Counted from the stretch's first letter, positions 47,646 to 57,388 are shown. The stretch is DNA of 64,000 nt from Novosphingobium kaempferiae (GCF_021227995.1 NZ_CP089301.1:1922001-1986000), one strand, 5' to 3'. Notes: generated by a model not told the origin, from the sequence alone. Program-made: numbers and translations.

Positions 47646-50600
47646 ATGAACCGGTATGGTCGGATTCTTATCTGGCTCGGCGCGGTGCTCAGCGCCTCCC
47701 CGGCGCTCGCGATCGACACCAGCTTTCACACGTACGGCGGGTTCGCCGAGACCGTCGACGCCTTGCGGCTTGTCTCGATGATCTTCGGCGATGCGCGCTA
47801 CGAGACCCTGGTGGTGATCGTGGCGACTGTCGGTATTGGCCTCGGAGCCGTTCTCGCCAGCGTGCGCGGCACGGGAATGGGGCTCGTCGCCTTTGGCTTC
47901 CAGATCCTTGTCGGTGTCGGCATCTTCGTCGGTCTGGTGGCGACGACCGGCACTGTCCACGTCTACGACCGCGTTCGCAATGCCTATCAGCCCGTCGGTG
48001 GTGTCCCCAACCTGCTGGTTCTCGTCGCCGGTGCGACGAACATGATGGAGCGGGCGCTTGCCGAGACCATTGACGACAACACTCTGGACCCGAATGCCAG
48101 GATCGAGTTCGGTGCGGGCGGCCACAGTTTCGACCTGTTCCTGAACGCAGTGTCGCCACGCGGTCCCATGACCGACACCTTCCTCGATGCGACGATCAAG
48201 GACTACGTGCGCCAGTGCTATCCGGTGGCACGCGTATCGCCTGCCTACGGGGTCGATGACGACCAGCTGTTTCGGACGTCCTCAGACCTTCCTGCAGCCT
48301 TCGCGGCGATGGCCGGCCCCGCGACCTTCTCGACCGTCTACACCCCCAGCGACAAGGGCGGTACGACCGTCAGTTGCACCGAGGCGTGGGCGCACATCTC
48401 CGGTCAACTGTCCGACCCATCGCTTTTCGAGGACTACTCGCGGCAGATCTGCGCTCACACCGGGTTCGACGCCACCAACGCACAGCAGCTTGCCCGCTGC
48501 CGCCAGCAACTCGGCGAAATGGGCCAGATGATGCTGGGCCGCCCCATGACCGCGCAGGGCCTGCTGACGCATATCCTGCTCGGCAACAGCGTGGGGGACG
48601 TGCTGTTCGAGGACAGCCCGGCCTCTGCGGCCCGCGTCATGGCCAACCGGGCCGTCGTATCCAGCGGCCTTGCCACGCTGTCCGTCGCCAACGAATGGAT
48701 GCCGACGATCCGTGCGGTGGTCTTCGGGATCATGCTGTTCATGGTCCCGATCGCCCTGCTCTTCATTCTCACGCCACTGAACATGCGGGTTGCGAGCTTC
48801 GCGATCGGCATGTTCGTGTTCGTTGCCTTGTGGGGCGTGATCGATGCCGGCATCCACCAACTCACGCTTGGCCGCGCCACGGCAGTACTCGAGGAACTGC
48901 GCGCCAATGCGCTGGGCGCCAACGCCTGGCTCCTCGCACCATCGGCGGCCATGAAGGCGCTGGCGATGTTCGGCAGCTTCCGCACTGCGGCGGCAGGTCT
49001 TGCCGGTGCCTTCGTCTTCACCGTCTTTCGCTTCAGCGGCAACGTCTTCGGCGCTTTCACCTCGGGTGCGCTCGGCGTGTCCGGCCAAGGCACGGCGGCA
49101 GCGGCACCGATGGTCACGGCAGAAGGCCAGGCCTCGGCGCTCGAGGCGCAGGCGAGCGCGATGGGAACGCGATCGCGCGCTGCCGCCGCCTCCAGTTTCG
49201 GTGATTTCGGGGAACGGTCGAACTTTCAGGGCAACAGGAGCTTCGGTGAAGCAGGTCACATCCTTGCCGATCGCCCCGGCACCGGGGCGCACACCGCCTT
49301 CGCGCTCGGCAGCATCGAAGGTGCGCGCCAGGTCGGCAGCCTCTCCCCTGCCCTCGGCAACCGCGATCTTTCCGACCCGGAGGTCGCCCGCTCCGTCCAG
49401 GCCAACGCCGCAACGGGTGCCATCCACCAGTTCGCCGAGAAGGATGCGCTTCGCAGCCTTGGCACGGGATACTTCGGAACAGGAGAGGCCGGCGAAAAGG
49501 CCTTTGCCGCCTTCAGCCAGAACCTTGTCCAGTGGCGCGCGTTCGGCGACCAGCGAGCCTATGGCATGATGATGCAGGCGGCGACCCGCCACTTCGAACG
49601 CGCCGGCTACCCGGCCACCGACGCGCAGCTCAAGGCCTCGGGCGTGATCGCGGAGGCGCAGGCCGATCCGACGTTCGCCAAGCTCATTGCCAATGCCTAC
49701 GATCAGCAGCAGCTGATCTCGAATGACCTGACATCAGCGCAGATCCAGGTCGGCGCCATGGAAGGTCGCCGCGACCAGGCCGGCGAGCGGGTGGCGCAGA
49801 CAGAGCGGGCCAACGTCGCGACGGAGCAGGCCTGGCGCACCGGAAGCAATGACGGCCAGCGGCAGGCGGCGGCCATGCTTGGACTGCCGATCGAGGAAAC
49901 CTCGCGCCGCATCGGCTTCATCAACGCCCTGTCCGGCGAAGCGCGCAGCACCGCGATCAGCCGGCTCTCGCAGGCAACCGGGCGCAGCGAGGCGCAGGTT
50001 CTCCATGCGCTGGAGACCTACAATGCCGCAAGCCAGGTCGGGACCGCCGATGGCGCCACTGCCGAGGCCACCCGAGTGGGCACGAGCGTCTACGGCCGTA
50101 CCCGGGAAGCGGCCGGCTACGATTTCGCCGAACGGTCCGGCAAGCTCGATGCCCAGCGCGAGGTCGGCACGGCAGGTACGCGCTCTGCTGCGAGGATCGG
50201 CGAACAGCGGCGACAGGCGGAGAACTTCGGCTTTGCCGAGGGAGCGGCAGCCGCAGGCACCTCGACGCGGGAGGCTGCGACGCTGGACAGCTTCATTCAG
50301 GCCCTTTCCCGGACCGCAGGAAACCAGGTAGACATGGCTGAAGGCGGCACGGACGGGATCGCCGATCGCGCGCGCAACGACAGGCTCACCGGCATCGTCG
50401 AGAAGGAGCGGCTGACCCGCATGCAGGGCCTGCTCGCCGAGCATGGCGTCACGCTCTCCAGGCGGCAGATCGCGATGGACCAGAACGGCGACATGAGCCT
50501 GAACCTGACCCCGCAGACTGCGGCCGCGATGTGGAAAGGCGGCCTCATAAACGAGAGCCAGCTCGGCGCGATTGCCAACGGCGGCAAGGCCCGTTTCAGC

Positions 50601-51419
50601 TTCGCGCACAACGATCTTCTCGTGTCGAGCGCGACCAGCCATGCCCGCTCGGCACGGTCCGACACCAGTACCCGCTTCGAGGCCGGCAAGCAGGCTGGGC
50701 CGGACACGATCGAGCACTTCATGGGTGGAGGACAGGAGGGCCAGGAAATGCTGGCGAACTGGCTGCGTGGCGGCTTCGAGATGAACCGCAAGGGAGAGTG
50801 GCGCCTCAAGCCACAGGTCGCCGACACCCTTCAACGGGATGTTCAGGCAATCATGAGCCAGACTGGATGGGAGCGGTCGTTGTCCCGATCCGCTCAGGAC
50901 CAGGCTACGATGGGAACCAACATCGGCATCAATTTGGGCAAGTCCGTCACCGTATCGGAAACGGAATCATCAGGAGGCCACAGTGCCACCTCCAACCGAG
51001 GGCGACGACGCTCGGATGTTCCTTTCGAGAAAAAGGATCAGATAAAGTCTGGGAATTTCGGGGCCAATCTGGGGTTCGAAAGCCGCGATGTCGGAGTGCT
51101 GAGCGAGAATGCTCAATCCACGATGGATATCGTGAGCTACGACGTTCGAAACTCAATAGCAGCAGCAGAACTTGCCGCAGCGCGTACCTACGATCCGGCC
51201 GCGACGTTTTCTCGCGAACTGTCGAAACATATCTTGGGAAGCGACGGCCTACGCAATCGCTACCTTAAGGACGCTGACGACGGACGAGCAACATTTGACA
51301 TTACCGGGCCACTCACATCATTGGAACAGAACTCGGTCCTCTCGAAGGGAACCTTCTCAACCGATGTTCACGGAAGTGCCGTTGACGGAGACAGCAGCTT
51401 CAAAAACCATCAGAAATGA
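47646..51419 (+). CDS. traG: TraG, F-type conjugal transfer mating-pair stabilisation protein
   Basis: A 1257-residue inner-membrane protein. Signal peptide/first helix RILIWLGAVLSASPALA, then TraG_N with several membrane helices (LVVIVATVGIGLGAVLASVR, GFQILVGVGIFVGLVATTG, VVFGIMLFMVPIALLFILT). From about residue 480 a long hydrophilic, Ala/Gly/Arg-rich periplasmic-type region follows (ATGRSEAQVLHALETYNAAS), ending in a lower-GC tail. TraG holds mating pairs together and takes part in entry exclusion. Its own frame is intact although its partners are gone. The start at 47646 has an AGGGAGC site. Confidence 0.88.
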   Translation: MNRYGRILIWLGAVLSASPALAIDTSFHTYGGFAETVDALRLVSMIFGDARYETLVVIVATVGIGLGAVLASVRGTGMGLVAFGFQILVGVGIFVGLVATTGTVHVYDRVRNAYQPVGGVPNLLVLVAGATNMMERALAETIDDNTLDPNARIEFGAGGHSFDLFLNAVSPRGPMTDTFLDATIKDYVRQCYPVARVSPAYGVDDDQLFRTSSDLPAAFAAMAGPATFSTVYTPSDKGGTTVSCTEAWAHISGQLSDPSLFEDYSRQICAHTGFDATNAQQLARCRQQLGEMGQMMLGRPMTAQGLLTHILLGNSVGDVLFEDSPASAARVMANRAVVSSGLATLSVANEWMPTIRAVVFGIMLFMVPIALLFILTPLNMRVASFAIGMFVFVALWGVIDAGIHQLTLGRATAVLEELRANALGANAWLLAPSAAMKALAMFGSFRTAAAGLAGAFVFTVFRFSGNVFGAFTSGALGVSGQGTAAAAPMVTAEGQASALEAQASAMGTRSRAAAASSFGDFGERSNFQGNRSFGEAGHILADRPGTGAHTAFALGSIEGARQVGSLSPALGNRDLSDPEVARSVQANAATGAIHQFAEKDALRSLGTGYFGTGEAGEKAFAAFSQNLVQWRAFGDQRAYGMMMQAATRHFERAGYPATDAQLKASGVIAEAQADPTFAKLIANAYDQQQLISNDLTSAQIQVGAMEGRRDQAGERVAQTERANVATEQAWRTGSNDGQRQAAAMLGLPIEETSRRIGFINALSGEARSTAISRLSQATGRSEAQVLHALETYNAASQVGTADGATAEATRVGTSVYGRTREAAGYDFAERSGKLDAQREVGTAGTRSAARIGEQRRQAENFGFAEGAAAAGTSTREAATLDSFIQALSRTAGNQVDMAEGGTDGIADRARNDRLTGIVEKERLTRMQGLLAEHGVTLSRRQIAMDQNGDMSLNLTPQTAAAMWKGGLINESQLGAIANGGKARFSFAHNDLLVSSATSHARSARSDTSTRFEAGKQAGPDTIEHFMGGGQEGQEMLANWLRGGFEMNRKGEWRLKPQVADTLQRDVQAIMSQTGWERSLSRSAQDQATMGTNIGINLGKSVTVSETESSGGHSATSNRGRRRSDVPFEKKDQIKSGNFGANLGFESRDVGVLSENAQSTMDIVSYDVRNSIAAAELAAARTYDPAATFSRELSKHILGSDGLRNRYLKDADDGRATFDITGPLTSLEQNSVLSKGTFSTDVHGSAVDGDSSFKNHQK

Positions 51420-51886
51420 CGATGCCTGTGCGGATCGATGTAGGATCCATTGTTTGGGTTGTTGGGATTTCCAACCCACAGCCCCCCCGATCGGGGATCG
51501 TATATGTTGGTTCCCCTTTCCATCTCAGCCATGAAGCGCATGTGCTCTTGCTGGGCGAGCTCGGTCATGAGCTCGTCCTCTTCCTCGTCCGTCAGTGGCC
51601 TTCCATCGGCCTGAGGGACAAAGCTGTCCATCCACTGGCGGACATAGCCAGCGCCCAGCACGATGAGTGCAGTCATGGGCAGGAACAAGACATTGAGGAA
51701 ACCCGCCAGCGCACCGCCGTAGAAACCGGCAAGGGATTCAACTTCAGTCGAAGCAGCCAGCCCCAGCCACCAGACAGGGATCGCAGTCCACCACAGCTTG
51801 GCATACCAAGGCTTCCACAACCAAGCCGACGGCGTCCGACGAGGACGGTCTTGATGGGCCGTGTCATGTTCGATGGTAGCAGCCAT
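51410..51886 (-). CDS. Hypothetical membrane protein, T4SS-associated
   Basis: A 158-residue protein: a Trp-rich juxtamembrane part (AWLWKPWYAKLWWTAIPVWW), two likely helices (SLAGFYGGALAGFLNVLFLP; MTALIVLGAGYVRQWMDSFV), an acidic stretch (PLTDEEEDELMTELAQQEHM) and a Gly/Asn-rich His-ending tail (PRSGGLWVGNPNNPNNGSYI). Convergent with traG, overlapping by 10 bases. Proteins of this sort accompany traG in alphaproteobacterial conjugative elements. Function unknown. AAGGA precedes the ATG. Confidence 0.65.
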   Translation of the reverse strand: MAATIEHDTAHQDRPRRTPSAWLWKPWYAKLWWTAIPVWWLGLAASTEVESLAGFYGGALAGFLNVLFLPMTALIVLGAGYVRQWMDSFVPQADGRPLTDEEEDELMTELAQQEHMRFMAEMERGTNIYDPRSGGLWVGNPNNPNNGSYIDPHRHRHF

Positions 51887-51949
51887 CGGCTAAATCCTTT
51901 CTCATCTCCATTACCATCCAAGGCCCTTTTTTGTCACGTTCGAAAACAC

Positions 51950-51988
51950 AAGACATATTGTCTTTCTTGTCCAATTTTCTATATTGGA
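51950..51988. promoter_or_regulatory. Two inverted repeats in promoter of Xre-RES pair
   Basis: AAGACA-TAT-TGTCTT (51950-51964) and TCCAAT-TTTCTAT-ATTGGA (51970-51988) are perfect inverted repeats 17-55 bases before the antitoxin ATG at 52005. They are good candidate operators for autorepression by the antitoxin. Confidence 0.65.
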
Positions 51989-52004
51989 GACAGAAAGGAC
52001 GATT

Positions 52005-52634
52005 ATGGCAACGCATGCTCCATCGGCTGGCGGGCGAACTGCTCCTGCCGTAAACCTGGCCCCCAGCGACACCCTCCGCCGCAAAGCTCTGGAGAAGCTG
52101 ACGCTGGCAATCGCCAAGGCAGTCGAGTCCGCGAGCGACGATACATTGGCCGATATCGTCGGAACCCAGGACCTGCGCCATGCCCTCACGATCGCTCCCC
52201 GGGATATTGCGCCGGAATCCGCTGCGGATCTGGCCGCGATCAAGGCTGCACGCGAGAATACCGCACGTTTCCGCGACGACATGGCAGTCCGCGCAGGCGG
52301 CATGCTGGAACGCGCTGACGTCGCCGAGATGCTGGGCGTCAGTGTAGCTGCGATAGAAAAGCAGCGGCAGCGCCGGCAGATCGTGGGCGTCCCTTACGGT
52401 AACGAGATTCGCTACCCCGCCGCCCAGTTCGTGGCCGGCGCAACCGTCGCGAACCTAAAGCAGTTGCTCGAAGCTTTCGGCGACACCGACCCTTGGGAGC
52501 AGCTGATGCTGCTTACGACGCCAGTCTCGGGCTATGGCCCGGATCAGGAAACCCCCTTGCAGATCCTTGCTCACAGGCCCGGTGCGGAAACACTGAAGCA
52601 ACTCGTCGCGCTCGTTTCGGGCTGGGCCGCCTGA
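52005..52634 (+). CDS. Xre/MbcA/ParS-like antitoxin of RES toxin
   Basis: A 209-residue protein with a central helix-turn-helix (LERADVAEMLGVSVAAIEKQ) and a C-terminal partition-like domain ending PLQILAHRPGAETLKQLVAL VSGWAA, as in the Xre antitoxins that cap RES toxins. Start at 52005 behind AAAGGAC. The RES gene starts 6 bases after its stop. Expected to neutralise the toxin and repress the pair through the palindromes upstream. Confidence 0.82.
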   Translation: MATHAPSAGGRTAPAVNLAPSDTLRRKALEKLTLAIAKAVESASDDTLADIVGTQDLRHALTIAPRDIAPESAADLAAIKAARENTARFRDDMAVRAGGMLERADVAEMLGVSVAAIEKQRQRRQIVGVPYGNEIRYPAAQFVAGATVANLKQLLEAFGDTDPWEQLMLLTTPVSGYGPDQETPLQILAHRPGAETLKQLVALVSGWAA

Positions 52635-52640
52635 CGCGTC

Positions 52641-53201
52641 ATGGCCGTAACCTTGATGCGCCGTATTGGCGAAGGCGTACATCTGCATCGATACCATCGC
52701 GCCATTCACAGCCCGATTTTCTTTGGTCCGACTGGCGTCAAACCGGCCAACAGGTTCGACTCCCCGGATGGCAGCTACAAGACACTTTATGCTGCGCGAT
52801 CCATCGAGACGGCGTTTGGCGAGACGTTCGTGCGCGTTCCCGCAAATCCTTACATACTCTCAACAACGATTGATGCGCGAGTGCGAAGCGTACTCGTGAC
52901 GACGCGCACCCTCAGACTCTATCCGCTCGTGGATGCCGGGGTCTCCGCACACGGCCTGTCCTTCACCGATCTCCATGGCGACGCCTACGCGCGAACTTGG
53001 GAAATCAGCGGGCATATCCACGCGACGACGAGCGCGGACGGGATCCTCTATACCTCTCGGTTCGACAATCAGCGATGCATCGCGTTGTTCGAGCGTGCCT
53101 CCGACGCGGTTGCGGTCTCGGCCGTAAGCGCAGTACCTGTTTCGCCATCCGATGCGGAACGGTTGGCTGCCCATTTCGGGAAGACGTATGTGGCGGCCTG
53201 A
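52641..53201 (+). CDS. RES-domain NAD+-degrading toxin
   Basis: A 186-residue RES protein. The conserved Arg is in HLHRYHRAIHSPIFFGPTG, Tyr in TLYAARSIETAFGETFVRV with the active Glu, and the Ser near the end in ILYTSRFDNQRCIALFERAS. Related toxins (for example MbcT, Xre-RES) are NAD+ phosphorylases or glycohydrolases that stop growth. Paired with the Xre-type gene. All three named residues appear present, so the toxin is probably active. Confidence 0.85.
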   Translation: MAVTLMRRIGEGVHLHRYHRAIHSPIFFGPTGVKPANRFDSPDGSYKTLYAARSIETAFGETFVRVPANPYILSTTIDARVRSVLVTTRTLRLYPLVDAGVSAHGLSFTDLHGDAYARTWEISGHIHATTSADGILYTSRFDNQRCIALFERASDAVAVSAVSAVPVSPSDAERLAAHFGKTYVAA

Positions 53202-53338
53202 TCTCTCGCACGAGCTTGCCTGCCGTGCGCCAAGATTTCTCGAAGGTTCGGCCAGAACCCGTCAATACGTCCTGTTCAAGCGTCGCCATTTCATTCACGC
53301 TGAACTGCCCCCACTCCCGCCGTCCAATTGATAGAGTC

Positions 53339-54253
53339 ATGAAGAACAGTCTCGATCATCTCCCAGCAAACAAGCAGCGTGATCTGGAGCGTATCATCCA
53401 GATCCTCTTCGAGGAATTCGATGATGCGCACGGTGATCCGACCGGGCCTCGCAAGCTCGGGCGCATTCTCAAGGTCATTCTATTCGGATCCTATGCAACT
53501 GGCCGGTGGGTGGATGAGCCTCACACGAAGCGTGGCTATCAATCCGACTACGATCTGCTGATCATTGTCAATCAGAAGGAGTTGACGGATCGGGTGGACT
53601 ACTGGGTGAAGGCCGAGGATCGGCTCGACCGCGAATGGTCGATTACGCGCAGGATCAGCGCCCCAGTGAACTTCATCGTGCATACGCTACAAGAAGTGAA
53701 CGATGGGCTCGCTCATGGACGCTATTTTTTCATGGACGTGGCGCGGGACGGCATCGTACTCTACCAGCTCGACGACAGCGAATTACACTCTCCCAAGCCT
53801 AAGACAGCACAGGCGGCATACGACATGGCGCTGGCATACTACGAGAAGTGGTTTGATCTCGCCGTCACATCAAAAATGACTTATCAATTTCTACACCAAA
53901 ATCAGAAACATCCAGACGCTGCTTTCAATTTACAACAGGCGTGTGAACGACTATATTACTGCGTGCTCTTAGTTTACACCTTTTACACGCCATACGTTCA
54001 CAACATCAAATATTTAAGAATTCAAGCAGAAAAGCTGTCTCCTCGCCTGATCGAAGCGTGGCCCCGGCCTGCGCGAAAGTCAGAAGCGATGTTTCAAAAG
54101 CTGAAGGACGCATACGTCAAATCGCGTCACTCGGACCACTTCAGGATGACCAGCGACGAATTCGACTGGCTGGCAGAGCGCGTGGAAATGCTCGGCGAAA
54201 TAGTAAATGAACTCTGCCAGGAACGCTTGGCAGAATTGAAAGCAGCAATATGA
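53339..54253 (+). CDS. MNT-HEPN fusion (nucleotidyltransferase plus HEPN domains)
   Basis: A 304-residue protein joining a minimal nucleotidyltransferase (VILFGSYATGRWVDEP, then GYQSDYDLLIIVN with the metal Asp pair, near residues 42-80) to a HEPN domain (DMALAYYEKWFDLAVTSKMT, KHPDAAFNLQQACERLYYCV, KDAYVKSRHSDHFRM). In HEPN-MNT systems the HEPN part is an RNase toxin and MNT adenylylates it as antidote; here both are on one chain, which happens in a known subfamily. The 3' half is richer in A and T than its neighbours, suggesting import. Confidence 0.87.
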   Translation: MKNSLDHLPANKQRDLERIIQILFEEFDDAHGDPTGPRKLGRILKVILFGSYATGRWVDEPHTKRGYQSDYDLLIIVNQKELTDRVDYWVKAEDRLDREWSITRRISAPVNFIVHTLQEVNDGLAHGRYFFMDVARDGIVLYQLDDSELHSPKPKTAQAAYDMALAYYEKWFDLAVTSKMTYQFLHQNQKHPDAAFNLQQACERLYYCVLLVYTFYTPYVHNIKYLRIQAEKLSPRLIEAWPRPARKSEAMFQKLKDAYVKSRHSDHFRMTSDEFDWLAERVEMLGEIVNELCQERLAELKAAI

Positions 54254-55006
54254 TCGGCTATTGCCTATAACCGATCATTCAAAATTGACCGCAATCACAC
54301 AACATGTTTGCTCTTCTCCAAAGCTGATTCTGGCTCTGCCCGCGATCACCCTTCGCCCCGGGATTATGGCAATATCCCACGACCACACTCAGCGAAACCG
54401 ACCCTTAGTGGCCGTTAAGGCACCGATTTTCCGTCTCCAGGTGCGGCCCGTCCGCTTTCCCATACGGGATGCTAATGACTGGCCGTAAGGAGATTGGCAG
54501 GTTTGAGACACGGACTCTGGAGTAGTTGCCATTTTTGAAGGCTCCGAGGAGTATTTGCGAGCCATCGCGTTTCGGGCATCGTTTTAAGATTCAGCGATCT
54601 GGCCGGCGAGAATAGGCCAGCAGTCGGTTGATCATACCGTTCGATGCGACTGTGGATGCGGCAGCTACTGACTAACATGCTTGGCGTTCCGTCTTGAGAC
54701 GGAGGCAATGCGCGCCATTTCGAAATGGCGGCAGACAGTTAGGCAGTCACATAAAGCGTAACATTTACTACCTGGACTTGCGCGTGGAAAATTCCATGCA
54801 TCTGGTAGCCATATCCATGCTGACCATGAACGATCGGCTCTCACCTTGTTCGCTGCCTAGGCCGCAGGTACTGCTGTCATGAATATCGTTAGCGCGGTGA
54901 TGGGACATCGCAGTATGGAACGGGATCTCAGGAAAGTTTGACACTCCGAGGGTTAGAGGGTTCGGAGGTGCCATGGCAATGAAATGAAACAGTTCTTCAT
55001 TGGACG
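54254..55006. other. No gene seen; palindromes at right edge of island
   Basis: About 750 bases without a supported gene. Perfect palindromes at 54689-54702 (CCGTCTTGAGACGG) and 54713-54730 (CGCCATTTCGAAATGGCG) could be regulatory or transposon-end structures. The stretch separates the island genes from the zinc cluster. Confidence 0.5.
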
Positions 55007-55025
55007 TAATGGTATATCATCTCTA
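55007..55025 (+). promoter_or_regulatory. Zur box candidate upstream of first znuD-like gene
   Basis: TAATGGTATATCATCTCTA, an imperfect palindrome that lines up base for base with the boxes at 57447 and 61046 over the TATAwCRTCTC core. It ends 23 bases before the receptor start. Confidence 0.6.
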
Positions 55026-55048
55026 TTCAACACTCCATTTCAAATGGG

Positions 55049-57346
55049 GTGACAATCGTGAAAGTGCATGAAATTCGCCGCGCAGCGCTGCTGCTTGCGG
55101 CCACGTCCATTGGTGCGTGCATGCCGGGTATGGCATCGGCTCAGCAGGCCGTTCCCGAGACTGAGGACGAGCAGCGCGCGCGCCGCGCCAGCGACATCGT
55201 CGTGACCGGGCGGTCGCTTGCCCCGGACGAGATTGCGACGCCGCTGCCTGTGCAGATTTTGGCTGGTGAGGAACTGGTCCATCGCCGTCAGGGCGGGCTT
55301 GGCGAGACGCTGGCAGGCATGCCGGGCATTCATCTCGACAACTTCGGCGGCGGCGCATCACGTCCGGTGATCCGCGGGCAGACGGTGCCGCGCATCGAAG
55401 TGCTGACTGACGGCGCCAACCTGTTCGACGTCTCATCCGTCTCGCCTGACCATGCCATCACTACCGACCCGCTATTGCTCGACGCGATCGAGGTCCAGCG
55501 TGGTCCTGCGGCGGTGCGTTACGGCGGCAACGCCGTAAACGGCGCGATCAACCTGATCGACAGCAAGGTGCCCAAAGCAGTACCCGCCGGCGGCCTGACG
55601 AGCGCGAGCGAGGTGCGATACGGCACCGGCGACGAGGAAAAGACCATCGTCGGCCGTATTACTGCCGGGATCGGCCAGTTCGCGATCCACGCCGAAGGAT
55701 CGCGCCGCAAGGCCGGCAATTATGACGTGCCGGGCGGTTACGGCTCGGACAAGCTGCGCGATTCCTTTGCCGAGAACACGACCTGGTCCATTGGCGCGTC
55801 GTGGATCACGGACAAGGGCTACATCGGTGCCGCCTATAGCCGGATGAACAGCGAGTACGGTCTGCCGGGACACAGCCACGCGAACGGCGTGTGCCACACG
55901 CACTATTACTGGGACTACTTCGACCTGCATTGCCGCGCGCATGGTGACTATGTGGATCCGGTCACTTCGCCCGACGATCATACGGCCATGATCAAGCTGC
56001 ACAGCGACCGCGCCGATCTGCGTGCAGACTACGACGACCTGCTGCCGGGCTTCAGCCATGTGCGCGTGCGCGGTTCCTACACCGACTATGCCCATGACGA
56101 GATCGACGGGCCGACCCTGTTCTCGCGCTACACCAACGAAGTCTGGGACGGACGTGTCGAACTGACCCACAAGCCGTTGCTGGGCTTTGTCGGAACGCTG
56201 GGCATTCAGTATACCGACGGCACCTTCACCGGCCTTTATGCCAACGACCTGGCCGTGCCGTTCCCCGAAAGCGGCATGGGACTTGACGGTGTCCCCGATT
56301 ATCGGACCGAGAATTTAGGCATTTTCCTCAGGGAAAGCCGCTCGGTGGGGCCTGTCGATCTGGAGATCGCCGCACGCAAGGACTGGCGCAAGGTTCGCCC
56401 CAGCCCACCCCCGTTCCGCAGCACTCTCAGTGACGAAGATGCCGCGTACTACATCGATAATTGGGGACCGGATTACCTCGACTTCTTTGAAGAGAACGAA
56501 CTCTTCAACTTCCACTATCAGAATCCTGCGCTCAAGCACGATCCCTTCTCGGCCTCGTTCGGTGCGACCTGGAACGTCGGCGGCGGCTATGCCGTGGCGC
56601 TATCGCTGGCCCATACCGAGCGCGCGCCCACCGTGCGCGAACTCTATGCCGCCGGGAACAATCTGGCTACGAACAGCTACGAAATCGGGCTTGCCGCGCC
56701 GCCGAGCATACTGGGTCTTCCCGGAATTCCGGACCCCGCCGGGGACGCGCTGGAGAAGAACAATTCGATCAACCTTACCTTCCGCAAGGTCGGCGGGCCG
56801 CTCGAGTTCGAGCTTGGCCTGTACCATCAGGACATCGACAATTACATCTTCGCCCGCCTGCTCGACACCGACAGCGAAACCGGCGTCGTTCACAACTGGC
56901 TGATCTACACGGTCGCCGACGCACGCTTCACCGGCGTCGACGGGCAGATCAGCTATCGCTTCACACCGCAGTCGCGCGTGACGGTGTTCGGTGACTATGT
57001 CGATGCGAAGCTGAAGAGCGAGAACGACAATCTGCCGCGCATTCCCCCCGGCCGACTGGGCGCGCGCTACGAGCACCGTGCAGGACCGCTCTCGGGCGAT
57101 CTGGAATATTACCACACCTTCGCCCAGGACAAGTTCGCGTCCTACGAAACCCGCACCGGCGGCTACGACATGCTGAACGCCACGCTCAGCTATCGTTTCG
57201 ATGTCGGGGTCGAGCAGTCCGTCGAGTTTTATCTGCGCGGCACCAACCTGCTGAACGATCTGGCGTTCGCGCATACCTCTTTCGTCAAGGACCAGTCGCC
57301 GCTGCGTGGTCGCAGCGTTGCCTTCGGTATGCGGCATTCCTTCTGA
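55049..57346 (+). CDS. ZnuD-like TonB-dependent zinc receptor 1
   Basis: A 765-residue outer-membrane receptor. Signal peptide (LLLAATSIGACMPGMASAQ), TonB-box-like DIVVTGRSL near residue 50, plug domain (LAGMPGIHLDNFGGGASRPV, IRGQTVPRIEVLTDGANL), then a 22-strand barrel ending MRHSF with terminal Phe. The extracellular loop near residues 272-300 carries His and Cys (GHSHANGVCHTHYYWDYFDL, HCRAHGDY), as expected for zinc capture in ZnuD. GTG start at 55049 is used; a GTG three codons later is possible. A Zur-box-like palindrome lies upstream, and a strong stem-loop follows the stop. Confidence 0.88.
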   Translation: MTIVKVHEIRRAALLLAATSIGACMPGMASAQQAVPETEDEQRARRASDIVVTGRSLAPDEIATPLPVQILAGEELVHRRQGGLGETLAGMPGIHLDNFGGGASRPVIRGQTVPRIEVLTDGANLFDVSSVSPDHAITTDPLLLDAIEVQRGPAAVRYGGNAVNGAINLIDSKVPKAVPAGGLTSASEVRYGTGDEEKTIVGRITAGIGQFAIHAEGSRRKAGNYDVPGGYGSDKLRDSFAENTTWSIGASWITDKGYIGAAYSRMNSEYGLPGHSHANGVCHTHYYWDYFDLHCRAHGDYVDPVTSPDDHTAMIKLHSDRADLRADYDDLLPGFSHVRVRGSYTDYAHDEIDGPTLFSRYTNEVWDGRVELTHKPLLGFVGTLGIQYTDGTFTGLYANDLAVPFPESGMGLDGVPDYRTENLGIFLRESRSVGPVDLEIAARKDWRKVRPSPPPFRSTLSDEDAAYYIDNWGPDYLDFFEENELFNFHYQNPALKHDPFSASFGATWNVGGGYAVALSLAHTERAPTVRELYAAGNNLATNSYEIGLAAPPSILGLPGIPDPAGDALEKNNSINLTFRKVGGPLEFELGLYHQDIDNYIFARLLDTDSETGVVHNWLIYTVADARFTGVDGQISYRFTPQSRVTVFGDYVDAKLKSENDNLPRIPPGRLGARYEHRAGPLSGDLEYYHTFAQDKFASYETRTGGYDMLNATLSYRFDVGVEQSVEFYLRGTNLLNDLAFAHTSFVKDQSPLRGRSVAFGMRHSF

Positions 57347-57358
57347 CAGGTACTGCGA

Positions 57359-57388
57359 CGGTCAGCAGGAAATCGCCCCTGCTGACCG
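57359..57388 (+). terminator. Stem-loop after first znuD-like gene
   Basis: A perfect 11-base stem CGGTCAGCAGG/CCTGCTGACCG with an 8-base loop, 13 bases past the receptor stop. There is no T-run, so it could attenuate or stabilise mRNA rather than fully terminate. Confidence 0.6.

Noticed and set aside
54261-54488. Possible 75-residue gene on the plus strand
   Set aside because: No ribosome site, unusual composition and no recognisable motif; treated as chance.
54880-54942. Short plus-strand frame MNIVSAVMGHRSMERD resembling the end of a tyrosine recombinase
   Set aside because: Only about 20 codons, no upstream frame continues it, and the match is a few residues. Not enough to call an integrase remnant.
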